DNA of 64,000 nucleotides from assembly GCA_036510225.1 (NCBI GenBank), contig DATCEH010000008.1, positions 1-64,000 of the forward strand. Reading direction: 5' to 3'. The notes beneath the pieces are model-generated. The model was given only the letters and a program-made list of their open reading frames with translations, did no database searches and was not told where the DNA came from. The position numbers and the translations under genes were made by a program. This document shows positions 15,273 to 23,154 of the stretch, one piece after another. Positions within the stretch are counted from its first letter, which is position 1, and each line of letters opens with the position of its first letter. Source of the stretch: Palsa-513 sp036510225. GTDB taxonomy: Bacteria > Actinomycetota > Thermoleophilia > Solirubrobacterales > Solirubrobacteraceae.

Positions 15273-16436
15273 CTAGCGTCCGATCCGCTCGCGGTAGGCC
15301 TCGAGCGCCCCGCGCACGTCGTCGATGTGGTCGCCGCCCAGCTTCTGCCGGTAGGCCCCCGCCAGGACGTAGGCCACCATCGCCTCGCCGACGACGCCGG
15401 CCGCCGGCACCGTGCACGAGTCGGTCCGCTCCCGCAGGGCTGCCGCCGGCTCGTGCGTCGCGATGTCGACCGACCGCAGCGGCTTGGTCAGCGTCGGCAG
15501 GGGCTTCATCGCGGCTCGCGCGATCAGCGGATCCCCGTTCGTCATGCCGCCCTCCAGGCCGCCCGCGTGGTTGGTCTCCCGGTAGAGGCCGCGCTCCTGC
15601 GAGTAGAAGATCTCGTCGTGCGCCTCGGACCCCGGCTTCCCAGCCAGGCCGAATCCCTCACCCAGCCCGACGCCCTTGATCGCCTGGATCGAGCACAGCG
15701 CGCCCGCCAGGCGGCCGTCGAGCCGCTCCTCCCACGAGACGTGCGACCCCAGGCCGGGGATCAGCCCGTACGCCCGGACCTCGAAGACCCCGCCGAGCGA
15801 CTCGTTTGCCTTGCGCTGGACGTTGATGTGGCCGACCATCTCCTTCGACGCCGTCGCATCCAGACACCGAACCGGCGAGGAGTCGACCTCGACGAAGTCG
15901 TCGAGCGCCAGCGGCTCGTCGTAGTCCGGCGCATGCACGCTGCCGATCTGCACGACATGGGAGACGATGTCCACGCCCAGCGCGCGCAGGAACTCCTTCA
16001 ATACCGCGCCCCCCGCGACTCGGGCGGCCGTCTCCCGGGCGCTGGCCCGCTCGAGGACGTCGCGGACGTCTGACAGCTTGTACTTCTGCGTCCCCGCCAG
16101 GTCCGCGTGTCCCGGTCGCGGCAGATGGACCTCGTCGACCGTACCCTCGATCGGCCACGGGCTCATCCGCTCGGCCCAGTTCTTGTAGTCCCGGTTGGCG
16201 ACCTGCAGGGCGATCGGCCCGCCGAGCGTCCGCCCGTGGCGCACGCCCCCCGTGACCTCCGCCGCATCCCGCTCGATCTTCATCCGCCCGCCCCGACCGT
16301 GCCCCAGCTGGCGGCGCGCCATGTCCCGGTTGACCCTGTCGAGGTCGAGCTCGAGGCCGGCCGGCAGCCCCTCGACGATGCAGGTCAGACCCGGCCCATG
16401 GGACTCTCCTGCTGTGATCAAACGGATCGGCTCCAC
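15273..16436 (-). CDS. aroC: Chorismate synthase
   Basis: A 387-aa FMN-dependent enzyme making chorismate from EPSP. Conserved blocks are RLITAGESHGPGL near the start, MARRQLGHGRGGRM, RASARETAARVAGGAVL, HINVQRKANESLGG and GGMTNGDPLIARAAMKP. The start is a GTG giving VEPIRLITAGESHG; the longer upstream frame has no conserved sequence. First gene of the aroC-aroKB-aroQ-pepQ operon. aroE, aroA and aroG are not in the window. Confidence 0.96.
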   Translation of the reverse strand: MEPIRLITAGESHGPGLTCIVEGLPAGLELDLDRVNRDMARRQLGHGRGGRMKIERDAAEVTGGVRHGRTLGGPIALQVANRDYKNWAERMSPWPIEGTVDEVHLPRPGHADLAGTQKYKLSDVRDVLERASARETAARVAGGAVLKEFLRALGVDIVSHVVQIGSVHAPDYDEPLALDDFVEVDSSPVRCLDATASKEMVGHINVQRKANESLGGVFEVRAYGLIPGLGSHVSWEERLDGRLAGALCSIQAIKGVGLGEGFGLAGKPGSEAHDEIFYSQERGLYRETNHAGGLEGGMTNGDPLIARAAMKPLPTLTKPLRSVDIATHEPAAALRERTDSCTVPAAGVVGEAMVAYVLAGAYRQKLGGDHIDDVRGALEAYRERIGR

Positions 16437-16568
16437 GGCTCGCAAGGATACGGGACACCTTCTCGGGCTCCGCGGCGCGCCCGGTTGCGCACTGGCTCCG
16501 CGGTGGGACACTCGTCGCCTGGGAGGACCAGCCGCTCGAAAGGCCCACCGGTCTGATCGGAGAGTCCA

Positions 16569-17885
16569 ATGATGCGATTCGTTGTCGTGGTGTGCGGGAT
16601 GGCGATGAGCTGGGCTTGGGCGGCTGCGCCAGCTGCCGCCGGCTGGTCCGCTTCGGTGACGCTGCACCCCGCGTCCGGCTCAGTCGATCCTTCGGTGACC
16701 AACCCGCGAGCCACCGTGGATACCCAGGGCCGCGGGCTCGTCGCATGGTTTGCCTCGCGCGGGACGACCCTCGACGCGGCGTGCGACGACTGGAATCAGC
16801 GGCCGACGCGGACGAGGACAGTCGCCACGCGTCACGTCATCTCCGGAGTGGTTGGACCGGCGACGGCGTCTGACGGGGACGGCGACGAGGTGGTCGCCTG
16901 GGCGCAGACCGATGGGCTCTACGCGGCCGTGCGGTCGCGCGACTCTGCGTGCCTGACTCGACCGCGCCGAGTGGTCAAGCTCACGATGAAGGCGAGCGGG
17001 TCAGGCGACGTCCACGCCGTTGGAACGGGCCGCGACAGCTTCGTGTTCGTGCTTCGCGCCAATGGTGCGGTTCTCGCTGTGGCGACCGACGACAATGCGC
17101 GTGCCGCGGGCGGGCTGGACGATCTCGGGCGGGGCACGCTATACGTGTCCCGAAGCAGCGGGGATGATCTGCGCGCCGACGCACGCGGCGACGCGGTTCT
17201 GGTCTGGTCGGAGGCAGGATCGCCGCAGCGGCTCGCGGTGAGCGTGCGACCCCCGGGTGGCGCGTTCGGTGCGCCGCAGTCCCTGCCCGACGCCGGCGCC
17301 GCTGACCCGTCGCTTGCTGTCGACGCAGCCGGCGACTACGCCGTCGCGTGGACCGACACCACGCGAAGCGGGGAGCTCACCGACTACGGAACGCCGTCGG
17401 TCGCAATCGGAACCCAAGACACTCCGCTAGGCCTCGCGATCCGAGCGCCCGCCGCCCAGGGAAGAGATTCCTACGCCCCACAGGCAGCCTTCCTCGGTTC
17501 GCTCCGCCTGGCTGTGCTCTGGCAGGTCAAGACCCGCCCGACGCCGTTCGCGGACACAGGCAGCGTGGTCGAAGCGACGCTCGATGCAGGCCGCTTCGGA
17601 GCGCCTCGCTCTGCCGGATCCGTCGAGGACGCCGACGACCCACAGGTAGCTGCCATGACGGACCAGCAGGTCCTCGTCCTGTCGACCCGGACCCATCGAT
17701 TCGCGGCGCAGATCGTCACCCGCGCCGGCATACTCAGGAGCATCGCGCCCCCACACGGCGTCGCTCTTCAAATCCACGGCGCCGGCGCCGGCGCCGATCG
17801 CGATCTCGCGTCGACCGGGCGATACGCAATTGCGACGTGGGCCGCACGGACCGGGATTCAGGCCAGCATGTATCACCACGCGTGA
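16569..17885 (+). CDS. Secreted repeat protein, probable beta-propeller
   Basis: A 438-aa protein with a signal peptide (MRFVVVVCGMAMSWAWAAAPAAAG). The mature part is a series of ~50-residue units each with a V-A-W core: RGLVAWFASRG, DEVVAWAQTDG, GDAVLVWSEAG, GDYAVAWTDTT, RLAVLWQVKT, RYAIATWAARTG. This spacing is typical of WD/Kelch-like beta-propellers in actinobacterial exoproteins. No catalytic motif is visible. It diverges from aroC and stands alone. Confidence 0.8.
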   Translation: MMRFVVVVCGMAMSWAWAAAPAAAGWSASVTLHPASGSVDPSVTNPRATVDTQGRGLVAWFASRGTTLDAACDDWNQRPTRTRTVATRHVISGVVGPATASDGDGDEVVAWAQTDGLYAAVRSRDSACLTRPRRVVKLTMKASGSGDVHAVGTGRDSFVFVLRANGAVLAVATDDNARAAGGLDDLGRGTLYVSRSSGDDLRADARGDAVLVWSEAGSPQRLAVSVRPPGGAFGAPQSLPDAGAADPSLAVDAAGDYAVAWTDTTRSGELTDYGTPSVAIGTQDTPLGLAIRAPAAQGRDSYAPQAAFLGSLRLAVLWQVKTRPTPFADTGSVVEATLDAGRFGAPRSAGSVEDADDPQVAAMTDQQVLVLSTRTHRFAAQIVTRAGILRSIAPPHGVALQIHGAGAGADRDLASTGRYAIATWAARTGIQASMYHHA

Positions 17886-17902
17886 ACCGTCGACGAGGAG
17901 CT

Positions 17903-18292
17903 TTACCGCGCTTCGGCGGCGGTGGTCTCGCTGCGATGAAGGTCGATCCACGCTTCGATCTCGTCCGGGTACGCGGCGCGGTACGCAAGTGCTGCGTCGA
18001 TCTGCGGGCGGGTGACTGTCCCGTCTGACACGAGCTCGGCGGCCGGGTCCGCGACCGCTCCGAGGTCGTCGATCCACATGGCGACCTCCCACACGTCGGG
18101 GCCTGCGATCAGTCCCGCGCGGCGGCCGGTCGGTCCGTCGCGGAAGGTGATCATCGGGTACTCGTCTCGCCGCGCGCCCTCTTCGGCGTAGCGGCGCAGA
18201 CGGCTGGACATGCTCTCGCCGGCTGCGCCGGCACGGAGGCGTAGCCGTTCAGCGAGGTGGTCATCGAGTCGCACGGAGATATTCACGGACAT
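17903..18292 (-). CDS. Ribbon-helix-helix protein with DUF433-like tail (antitoxin-like)
   Basis: A 129-aa protein starting at the ATG of MSVNISVRLDDHLAERL. Residues 1-45 fit a CopG-type ribbon-helix-helix DNA-binding domain. The C-terminal part (VAMWIDDLG...VSDGTVTRPQIDAALAYRAAYPDEIEAWID) resembles the DUF433-type module often found in antitoxins of PIN-toxin pairs. A PIN-family remnant lies upstream in the same orientation, separated by a pilus-gene remnant. Function as an antitoxin is inferred. Confidence 0.7.
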   Translation of the reverse strand: MSVNISVRLDDHLAERLRLRAGAAGESMSSRLRRYAEEGARRDEYPMITFRDGPTGRRAGLIAGPDVWEVAMWIDDLGAVADPAAELVSDGTVTRPQIDAALAYRAAYPDEIEAWIDLHRSETTAAEAR

Positions 18293-18325
18293 CACTACAG
18301 CGTGGCACGTTGTCACCCGGGGGGG

Positions 18326-18622
18326 TCAGGGAGACGTGGCAGTTCTTCCTGCTCGGCAGGCAGACGCCGGGCCCGACGCCACAAGTCCGGGGTTGATGAC
18401 AAAGTCCCCGGGCCCGGCCGCTCTTCGCGACACCGAGGTACTCGGCGAGCTGGTCCGCGACCGACGGGACCGGACTGAGGCGCGCGAGGTTCGAGAGGCT
18501 CCTGTGCCGGTCGCGTCGCCGACCTTGACGTCGACCCCATAGCTGTCGACACTCCGCGGCGCCGCCAGCTGGGCGACTGGCGCCCCGGCCGGGCTCGGCG
18601 TCGAGCTGACCGCACGTCTCAT
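18326..18622 (-). pseudogene. Decayed partial copy of the PilP-position pilus gene
   Basis: Fragments in two alternating reading frames match the C-terminal half of the protein encoded at 20773-21765: STPSPAGAPVAQLAAPRSVDSYGVDV (intact copy has STPSTAGAPVAQLAKLRSVDSYAVDV), then LARLSPVPSVADQLAEYLGVAKSGRA, then GDFVINPGLVASGP and VCLPSRKNCHV. At least three frame changes are needed, so it is not functional. DNA similarity to about 21060-21330 is obvious by eye. It is a dispersed duplication about 2.7 kb from its source. Confidence 0.85.
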
Positions 18623-19181
18623 CGACGTAGACGGGTAATGGCATCGCGCGTCTGGAGCATCTCAGCGCCAGCGGCGAGGGCGTCCAGGATCTGGGCGGGC
18701 GTCATTGGTGGGCGTCGGTAGCGGGCCGCAAGGCTCGCCAGGGCAGCGAGGACCGCGTCCGGGGCTTCGACCGCTAGCCGGTAGACAAAGGCGTCTGGAT
18801 GTTGAATGTCGACCGTGTGCTCCCGGACGACGGGATGGTCGAAGTCGCGGATGTTGGAGGTCACGATGACTTGCGCACCGCTGTGAATCGCGGCAGCGAG
18901 GACATGGCGGTCGTCGGGATCGGGGAGCTCGAGCAATTCCGCGAGCGCCTGATGCCCGTCTACGAGCGCGTCGGGAAGAGCGCGCTCGATCAGGCGACGC
19001 GTGCGGTCGAGCAGTGCCCCATTGAGGTCGGGGCGGTTCTCGCGCAGATTGCGAAAGACCTCATCGAGTATCTCGGCGGAATAGCGGCGCGAAACCCGCC
19101 AGTGCGCGCGAGCTCGAGCATGAAGTCGCGCGGGACCTGCCCGTAGAGGACGTTCGCATCATAGACCGCGACAAGCCGCAT
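18619..19181 (-). pseudogene. PIN-domain toxin broken by one frameshift
   Basis: The N-terminal piece (about 19090-19181) encodes MRLVAVYDANVLYGQVPRDF with the first PIN Asp. After a missing base near 19084-19092 the frame continues as RYSAEILDEVFRNLRENRPDL...ELLELPDPDDRHVLAAAIHSGAQVIVTSNIRDF, which holds the remaining acidic residues (DPDDRH, TSNIRDF). The joined protein would be about 187 aa, normal for this PIN family (RNases). It lies 23 bp downstream of an intact helix-turn-helix antitoxin gene on the same strand. A sequencing error cannot be excluded. Confidence 0.85.
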
Positions 19182-19204
19182 CGGCGCGACTATCGCGCAC
19201 CCAT

Positions 19205-19651
19205 TCAGATCCTGTGCTCTTGGCCGATCCCGGCGAGTTCCGTGAGGACTGCATCGCGGTCGGCATCGTCGCGGCGCTTGTGGGCAACGAGGTCGCCGAG
19301 CAAGATGCGGCGGTGTGTGCCGACCTTCCTCGCTGGCAGCCGTCGCTCATCGATCAGCTTGAGGATGTAGGGGCGCGACACGTTGAGAAGGTCCGCGGCC
19401 TGCTGGGTGCTGAGCTCGGCCCGCTCGGCGAAGACCGTAACCGCCTCGCCGTCGCCGAGTTGCTCCAGAACCTCGACGATCAGCGCGAGCGCCGCACGCG
19501 GAACGACGATACTCGCGCCCTCGCTCACGCGCAGCTCCAGGTCGCGGCGTTTGGAATTCTGCTCGAGCACTCCGGCGAGGATCCTCGCGGCGGTGCTCGC
19601 GGCTTCAGTCTCGGCGGGCGCGAGTGTCGTGGGCGTAGTTCGGTTGGCCAT
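19205..19651 (-). CDS. Excisionase-type helix-turn-helix antitoxin
   Basis: A 148-aa protein (start MANRTTPTTLAP). The C-terminal third is a MerR/excisionase-like winged helix: LSTQQAADLLNVSRPYILKLIDERRLPARKVGTHRRILLGDLVAHKR. This architecture commonly precedes PIN-domain toxins as the antitoxin and autorepressor, and a PIN gene follows here. The upstream open frame beyond MANRTT has no family support. It stays intact although its toxin is frameshifted. Confidence 0.85.
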   Translation of the reverse strand: MANRTTPTTLAPAETEAASTAARILAGVLEQNSKRRDLELRVSEGASIVVPRAALALIVEVLEQLGDGEAVTVFAERAELSTQQAADLLNVSRPYILKLIDERRLPARKVGTHRRILLGDLVAHKRRDDADRDAVLTELAGIGQEHRI

Positions 19652-19821
19652 TTGATCCAAACGAAATGATCGAAACAAGCGAAATAAGCGTAGCATGACG
19701 CATCGACTGGTCGCAACCCATCCCGCGGACACGGCGCAGAATGCGGCAAGGACAACGGGTTCAGCCGCGCGGTCCAAAGGCATACGCCGTAGCCAGCGAG
19801 ACCACCGCCGCCCGACGCCGA

Positions 19822-19950
19822 TCACCGGACGTGGCACGGTGCCAGCAACTTCTCGCGACGGCTCCAGGCGCATGAGATCCACAGCAGCAGCATGACGAGG
19901 CACCAACCCAGCCCAAACGCGAAGCCTCCCCCCGGGAGCAGCTCGATCAC
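19822..19950 (-). CDS. Very small membrane protein, coupled to the upstream frame
   Basis: A 42-aa frame starting at a GTG that overlaps the stop of the upstream frame (GTGA). One transmembrane segment (FAFGLGWCLVMLLLWISCAW) followed by a basic tail (SRREKLLAP), the positive-inside pattern. Too short for automated gene calls. Evidence is only hydrophobicity and the coupling. Confidence 0.4.
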   Translation of the reverse strand: MIELLPGGGFAFGLGWCLVMLLLWISCAWSRREKLLAPCHVR

Positions 19951-20182
19951 GACCCACTCGAGGATTCCGCCCCTTGTCGGACGAAGCGCCGGTCTCGCGT
20001 GGCTCCTGCGGCGATGGCGCCCGCCGCAGCGATGAATCCGATCGTGGCGACCCCCAGATATCCCCAGTCGTACGTGCGGATCCGATGGTTGCTCGTCGGG
20101 TCAGCGACCGTCTCGGCGCCGATCAGGCCGCCGAGGAGCAGAAGAAGAGCGACAAGGGTGTTTGCTGTGTGGCTTCGCTCAT
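19947..20182 (-). pseudogene. Small two-helix membrane protein without a usable in-frame start
   Basis: The minus strand encodes, up to the stop at 19947, two hydrophobic stretches (TLVALLLLLGGLIGAETV and GYLGVATIGFIAAAGAIAAGA) separated by a polar loop, ending RDRRFVRQGAESSSGS. The nearest ATG (20182, MSEATQQTP) is in a different phase, so either one base has been lost just after it or an unusual start is used. It is coupled to the 42-aa membrane frame below. Confidence 0.4.
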
Positions 20183-20324
20183 CCGGCGGCCGTCCCCGGC
20201 GTGGACCGGGAGTCCGCGAACCACGCGGACCGCGTCCTGGACGTGGCTGCGGCGCCGCACAGCTTCCCCGCCAGCACGACGAATGCCAGCGAGCGCAGCC
20301 GGCGGGTCGTAGTCTGAGTGACCG

Positions 20325-20690
20325 GTGAGAGCGCGAGTCCTTTCGCTCGCGACGACCGTAATAGTGGCGGTCGCCGGATGCGGCGGGTCGTCCCCGCAGG
20401 TGACGCGATCCGGCCCGGGTGTCGCGCGGACCATGCGTGCAACGAGTCCGCTTCCATGCCCGCGAACGGCAATCGACAATAGCAGCGCTGTCGGCTCGCC
20501 CTTCGATGCTCGGACGCTGCTGGGGATGTCGGAGGTCTCGGCATCGGCTCTGGCGACACGGGACGGATGCACGGTACGTGTTGTGCGTCGCGACGGGAAG
20601 GCGGCTCCGCTCACGGCTGACCTGAAGGTCAATCGCATCAACGTCGAGATCTCAGCGAACCGAGTGATCGCCGTGGACTCTGTGAGCTGA
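20325..20690 (+). CDS. Lipoprotein with I78-inhibitor-like fold
   Basis: A 121-aa protein. Signal with lipobox VAVAGCGG (Cys near residue 19). The C-terminal ~60 residues (LLGMSEVSASALATRDGCTVRVVRRDGKAAPLTADLKVNRINVEIS, ending NRVIAVDSVS) follow the pattern of peptidase-inhibitor I78 / potato-inhibitor-I-like domains: L-G-x-s, V-R-V-V-x-x-D-G, T-x-D, x-N-R-I-N-V. Such proteins inhibit serine proteases or act as anchored surface modules. Assignment is by pattern only. Confidence 0.7.
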   Translation: MRARVLSLATTVIVAVAGCGGSSPQVTRSGPGVARTMRATSPLPCPRTAIDNSSAVGSPFDARTLLGMSEVSASALATRDGCTVRVVRRDGKAAPLTADLKVNRINVEISANRVIAVDSVS

Positions 20691-20705
20691 CGGATCAGAG
20701 ATGCG

Positions 20706-20736
20706 CTGGAGCCGGCCATCGAATGGCCGGCTCCAG
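20706..20736. terminator. Hairpin between convergent genes
   Basis: Perfect 14-bp stem (20706-20719 with 20723-20736) with a 3-nt loop, positioned between the converging I78-like lipoprotein gene and the pilus operon. It lacks a long T-run but is strong enough to act as a bidirectional terminator. Confidence 0.75.
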
Positions 20737-20772
20737 ATGTAACTCCGTTATGCGGTGGCACTGCCACGCCGA

Positions 20773-21765
20773 CTACCTGCCGTTGTTGAGGAGTCCCGCC
20801 ACCGTGTTGCCGAGGTTCCCCAGCAGGCTGACGACGCCCTGGGCGACCGAGTAGACGAGCTGGTCGAGCGCCGGCTGCGGCGTCGCCAGCATCAGCTGCC
20901 GGCCGGTCTTGCTCTCCTGGCGGCGGGCCGTCGCTGCTGCCGCTGGCGTCGAGTGGCCGACGACGCCCCAGTTGGTCACCGTGACGATCCCCTGGAAGAT
21001 CGGTCCGGCCGCGGAGCTCGCGAGGAGCGCCTCGATCTGACCGGGCTTCAGCTCGACGACCTGACAGTTGGATGCGCTCGGCAGGCACGCACCCGGGCCC
21101 GTCACGACGGTTCCCTTGTTGAGGACGAAGTCGGCGGCCCGGCCGCTCTTCGCCACCCCGAGGTACTCGGCCAGCGCGTTCGTATCCGACGGCACCGGGC
21201 TCAACCGCTCGAGATCCGCGAGGTTCCGCAGGCCTGTCGCGTCCTGCACCCTGACGTCGACCGCGTAGCTGTCGACGCTGCGCAGCTTCGCCAGCTGGGC
21301 GACCGGCGCGCCAGCCGTGCTCGGCGTCGACGTGACCGGCTTCGGCGTGGTCACCTTCGCCGGCGTCGTCTTCTTCGGGGTCGTCTTGGTCGTCGTCTTG
21401 GTTGTCGTGGTCGTCTTCGGAGTGGCCGCGGTCGACTTCGAGGTGACCGCGGCAGTCGTCGTCTTGGCAGCCGTCGTGGTCACGTCCGCCGACGCCCGGA
21501 ACGGGTTGAGCTCCGGCTTGGTGTAGTGCTTCGCCTTCGGCGTGTTCGGTCCGGCGACGTCCTCCAGCGCCTTCGCCGGGGATGGCGTCCCCGCCGGTAG
21601 GCTGATCGTCCTGCCCGGGCTCACCGGAGCCGGCTTGGACGATCCTCCGCCCGAGAACACCGATGCCCCGAGGGGAATCGCGATCGCGAGCGCCACCAGG
21701 ACGACCACGACCGGGAGGAGGCGTTTGTCAACGAGATCAGCAGCTATGGATCGTAGGAATTTCAT
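20773..21765 (-). CDS. Pilus-operon protein in PilP position
   Basis: A 330-aa single-pass membrane protein: short cytoplasmic N-terminus, transmembrane helix (LLPVVVVLVALAIAIPLGASVF, about 16-37), then an extracytoplasmic Pro/Ser segment, a Thr/Lys-rich low-complexity linker (about 95-145) and a conserved C-terminal domain starting PVAQLAKLRSVDSYAVDVRV. It ends the pilD-pilM-pilN-pilO operon, where Gram-negatives have the alignment lipoprotein PilP. There is no lipobox, so it would be a PilP analogue tethered by a helix. The C-terminal half has a decayed copy at 18326-18622. Confidence 0.75.
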   Translation of the reverse strand: MKFLRSIAADLVDKRLLPVVVVLVALAIAIPLGASVFSGGGSSKPAPVSPGRTISLPAGTPSPAKALEDVAGPNTPKAKHYTKPELNPFRASADVTTTAAKTTTAAVTSKSTAATPKTTTTTKTTTKTTPKKTTPAKVTTPKPVTSTPSTAGAPVAQLAKLRSVDSYAVDVRVQDATGLRNLADLERLSPVPSDTNALAEYLGVAKSGRAADFVLNKGTVVTGPGACLPSASNCQVVELKPGQIEALLASSAAGPIFQGIVTVTNWGVVGHSTPAAAATARRQESKTGRQLMLATPQPALDQLVYSVAQGVVSLLGNLGNTVAGLLNNGR

Positions 21766-21775
21766 CCCAGGAACC

Positions 21776-22447
21776 TCAGGAGGTCGGCGTCGCCGTCGAC
21801 GCGGTGGTCGGGGTGGTTGCCCCCAGCGTTGCCGCTGGCTGGCTGTAGGCAGTGGCCGTCACTGCGGCCTGAGCTGACCCGGATACCGGCGTCAGGCTGA
21901 CCGACTGGATGCTCAGCAGACGCCCGTGGGCGACCACGTTGTTCCCATCGACCAGGGTGTAGTTGTCGATCGAGTGAATGAAGTGCTGCAGGGCGATGTA
22001 GCCCCCGTCAAACGTGAACGTGAAGCTGACCGGCGTCAGGACGGCGGCCGTCGGCCCCGCTGCCCCCGTCGTCCCCGTCGTCGGTGTGACGCTGGCGACC
22101 GGTGTCGCCGCGGCAGCTGGTGCAGCGACGTTGATCACCTGGAAGTCGATCCGCTTGTAGTGAGAGGTCTTGTCGAGCGCCACAAGCAGCTTCGGCACTC
22201 CGCTCGTCGACGGAACAGCCTTGTAGAGCTGCTTGACGACCTGCAGGTTCTGCGGGTAGCCGCTCTCCGCCGCCTGGCCCTGTGCGACCTGGGCCTGGGC
22301 GGATGCGAGCTGGGCATTCTGGGCGGTGACCGCCGTGCCGAGCTTCGCGGCGTCATGGCGCTTCGGGCTGACGAGCGCCAGCCAGAATGCGGCGAGCACG
22401 GCGGCGGCCACGAGGGCACATGCGACTAGTCGGTCCCTGGTGGTCAT
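21776..22447 (-). CDS. pilO: PilO-like type IV pilus alignment protein
   Basis: A 223-aa bitopic protein: N-terminal membrane helix (LVACALVAAAVLAAFWLALVSP), a coiled-coil-prone segment rich in Ala/Gln (AQNAQLASAQAQVAQGQAAES), then an alpha/beta domain with YIALQHFIHSIDNYTLVDGNN, the ferredoxin-like core of PilO. Together with PilM and PilN it forms the inner-membrane platform. I chose the ATG overlapping the pilN stop (TGATG); a GTG one codon upstream is also possible. The low-complexity Thr/Ala tail is lineage-specific. Confidence 0.85.
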   Translation of the reverse strand: MTTRDRLVACALVAAAVLAAFWLALVSPKRHDAAKLGTAVTAQNAQLASAQAQVAQGQAAESGYPQNLQVVKQLYKAVPSTSGVPKLLVALDKTSHYKRIDFQVINVAAPAAAATPVASVTPTTGTTGAAGPTAAVLTPVSFTFTFDGGYIALQHFIHSIDNYTLVDGNNVVAHGRLLSIQSVSLTPVSGSAQAAVTATAYSQPAATLGATTPTTASTATPTS

Positions 22448-23154
22448 CACTTGCTCCCTGAGGTTGTCGATGGCACGGAGGCGGTGATCGGCGTGACGTC
22501 GCCCGCTCCCGCGGCATATATGAGGGTTGCGTTGAACGTGGCGCCCTTGCAGCCGGCAGCACCGGACGTGCTTGTGGCGCCGGATGCTCCGGCACTCGGT
22601 GCGGCCTTCGTCGACGACGCCAGCGACACCGTCGAGACGCCGGCGACCCGGTTGAGGTCGACCAGAACCGTCGCCACCTCACTGTGTGAGGTCGCGCACC
22701 CGGTCAGGGCAACCGACGGTCCGGGGGTTGCGGCGACCGGAACGCCCGGCGTTGGCGCCGCCGGCGCCACTGCCGCAGGGGACGTGCCGGACATCGAGTT
22801 CAGCGTGACGTCGGTCGGCAGCGACCGTGCGATCTGGTCCATCGAGTCGGACCAGTCGAAGCGGGACGACGCCAGCGCGGTGATCGCCTGCTGGCGCTGC
22901 TGGCGGATCGTCGCGAACTGGACGTACGGGTCCAGTGCCGCGGCCTGCGCCTGGGTATTGCTCGTCTCGGCCGTGACCTGCGTCAGCTTCGACTGCCGGG
23001 ACGAGACCTGGCCGATCGAGATCGCGTAGAAGACGGCCATCAGCACGAAGACTGCGAGCGCACCGACGACGACGTAGGAGGCACCGCCGGCACGACCGGC
23101 GAGACCACCCGCGCCGCGGCGCTGCTCGGCGGGGATCAGGTTGATGGATCTCAC
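22447..23154 (-). CDS. pilN: PilN-like type IV pilus assembly protein
   Basis: A 235-aa protein beginning VRSINLIPAEQRRG, the conserved cytoplasmic INLLP-type peptide of PilN that inserts into PilM. Membrane helix at about 26-48 (YVVVGALAVFVLMAVFYAISI), then a coiled-coil region (QSKLTQVTAETSNTQAQAAAL) and a periplasmic-type domain with Ala/Thr-rich insertions. The GTG start overlaps the pilM stop (GTGA). Confidence 0.88.
   Translation of the reverse strand: MRSINLIPAEQRRGAGGLAGRAGGASYVVVGALAVFVLMAVFYAISIGQVSSRQSKLTQVTAETSNTQAQAAALDPYVQFATIRQQRQQAITALASSRFDWSDSMDQIARSLPTDVTLNSMSGTSPAAVAPAAPTPGVPVAATPGPSVALTGCATSHSEVATVLVDLNRVAGVSTVSLASSTKAAPSAGASGATSTSGAAGCKGATFNATLIYAAGAGDVTPITASVPSTTSGSK

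Noticed and set aside
18619..19181. Programmed ribosomal frameshifting as explanation for split toxin genes
   Set aside because: No slippery heptamer or downstream pseudoknot is evident at the break points, and the breaks occur at unrelated positions in different toxin families.
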